DNA of 5,868 nucleotides. Source: JANNSW01 sp031431235. Lineage in GTDB: Bacteria; Pseudomonadota; Alphaproteobacteria; Rhizobiales; Hyphomicrobiaceae. Numbering within the stretch: position 1 is the stretch's first letter; each line of letters begins with the position of its first letter. Made by a program: the position numbers and the translations under genes. The stretch covers positions 1-5,868 of the forward strand of contig JANPDA010000229.1 in assembly GCA_031431235.1 (NCBI GenBank), given 5' to 3'. This document shows, piece by piece, positions 5,654-5,868 of this stretch. The notes under the pieces were generated by a model that did no database searches, was not told where the DNA came from, and was given only the letters and a program-made list of their open reading frames with translations.

Positions 5654-5868
5654 CTACTTCGGAGAGACCTCGAAATCCGCGACCATCGAGGTGATCGTGG
5701 CGAGCGTCGAGCGGGCAATGAAGCCGACGAAGGGGTGAGCGTCGCCCGCGTCGGCGAGCCGCAGCGTCGTCAGGTACTCGGCCCTGTCCTCGTTGCGGAT
5801 GACGGTCGGCGGCAGCCCCGCCCGCAGCAGGACGAGGTTCATCAACAGGCGGGCACAGCGCCCATTGC
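5654..5868 (-). CDS. Fic/DOC-family protein, C-terminal part (partial)
   Basis: Family role (known): Fic domains transfer AMP or another nucleotide-derived group from a nucleotide to hydroxyl side chains of target proteins through an HPFx(D/E)GNGRxxR motif. Seen: the frame enters at the right edge within that motif, reading NGRCAR (the preceding codon ends in GC, consistent with Gly). It then gives LLMNLVLLRAGLPP, VIRNEDRAEYLTTLRLADAGD and PFVGFIARS, the order found after the motif in many stand-alone Fic proteins. It ends with a short tail and a TAG at 5654-5656; 70 residues lie in the window. The catalytic His and any inhibitory helix are outside, so activity cannot be judged. The TTG/ATG codons near 5840-5845 are internal to the motif region and are not a start. 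It converges on parC with 55 bp between stop codons and no clear shared terminator. Confidence 0.85.
   Translation of the reverse strand, partial: NGRCARLLMNLVLLRAGLPPTVIRNEDRAEYLTTLRLADAGDAHPFVGFIARSTLATITSMVADFEVSPK

Overview
The window is high-GC DNA with strong third-position G/C bias. Its genes point to an alphaproteobacterium, probably from the Hyphomicrobiales, Reyranella or Rhodospirillales area. The supporting signs are recO beside parC, which is part of the era-recO-parC neighbourhood common in that class; a ParC of alphaproteobacterial type (GKFHPHGDQ motif, GFPKSN tail); a CobD/CbiB with the GYPD...GHPV signature; and a dispersed palindromic repeat of the 'TTCCCGCGAAGGCGGGAA' kind. 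A species cannot be named from this.

Layout, left to right. Positions 1-230 (minus) hold the N-terminal part of the cobalamin-biosynthesis membrane protein CobD/CbiB, cut by the window edge. The divergent gap 231-422 is largely filled by a compound palindromic repeat (246-331), followed by the leader of ade. Positions 423-2210 (plus) encode adenine deaminase. Its stop codon overlaps by 4 nt the GTG start of recO (2207-2935, plus). Between recO and parC, on the minus strand, lies the remnant of a type II toxin-antitoxin module: an intact small antitoxin-like gene (3006-3233), then a RelE/ParE-like toxin start (ATG at 3009) that loses recognisable sequence after about 17 codons and runs into the recO 3' end. 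parC (3334-5598, plus) encodes the complete topoisomerase IV A subunit. Convergent with it, 5654-5868 (minus) is the C-terminal part of a Fic-domain protein whose catalytic motif straddles the right edge.

Functionally this is mostly housekeeping: B12 synthesis, purine salvage, recombinational repair, and chromosome decatenation. ade and recO look like one translationally coupled unit. No wholly new multi-gene system is visible. The parts that ordinary genes do not explain are the orphaned antitoxin with its toxin stub, its possibly leaderless promoter, the perfect 10-bp inverted repeat inside its 5' coding end, the compound repeat in the cobD-ade gap, and the Fic gene next to a topoisomerase IV gene.
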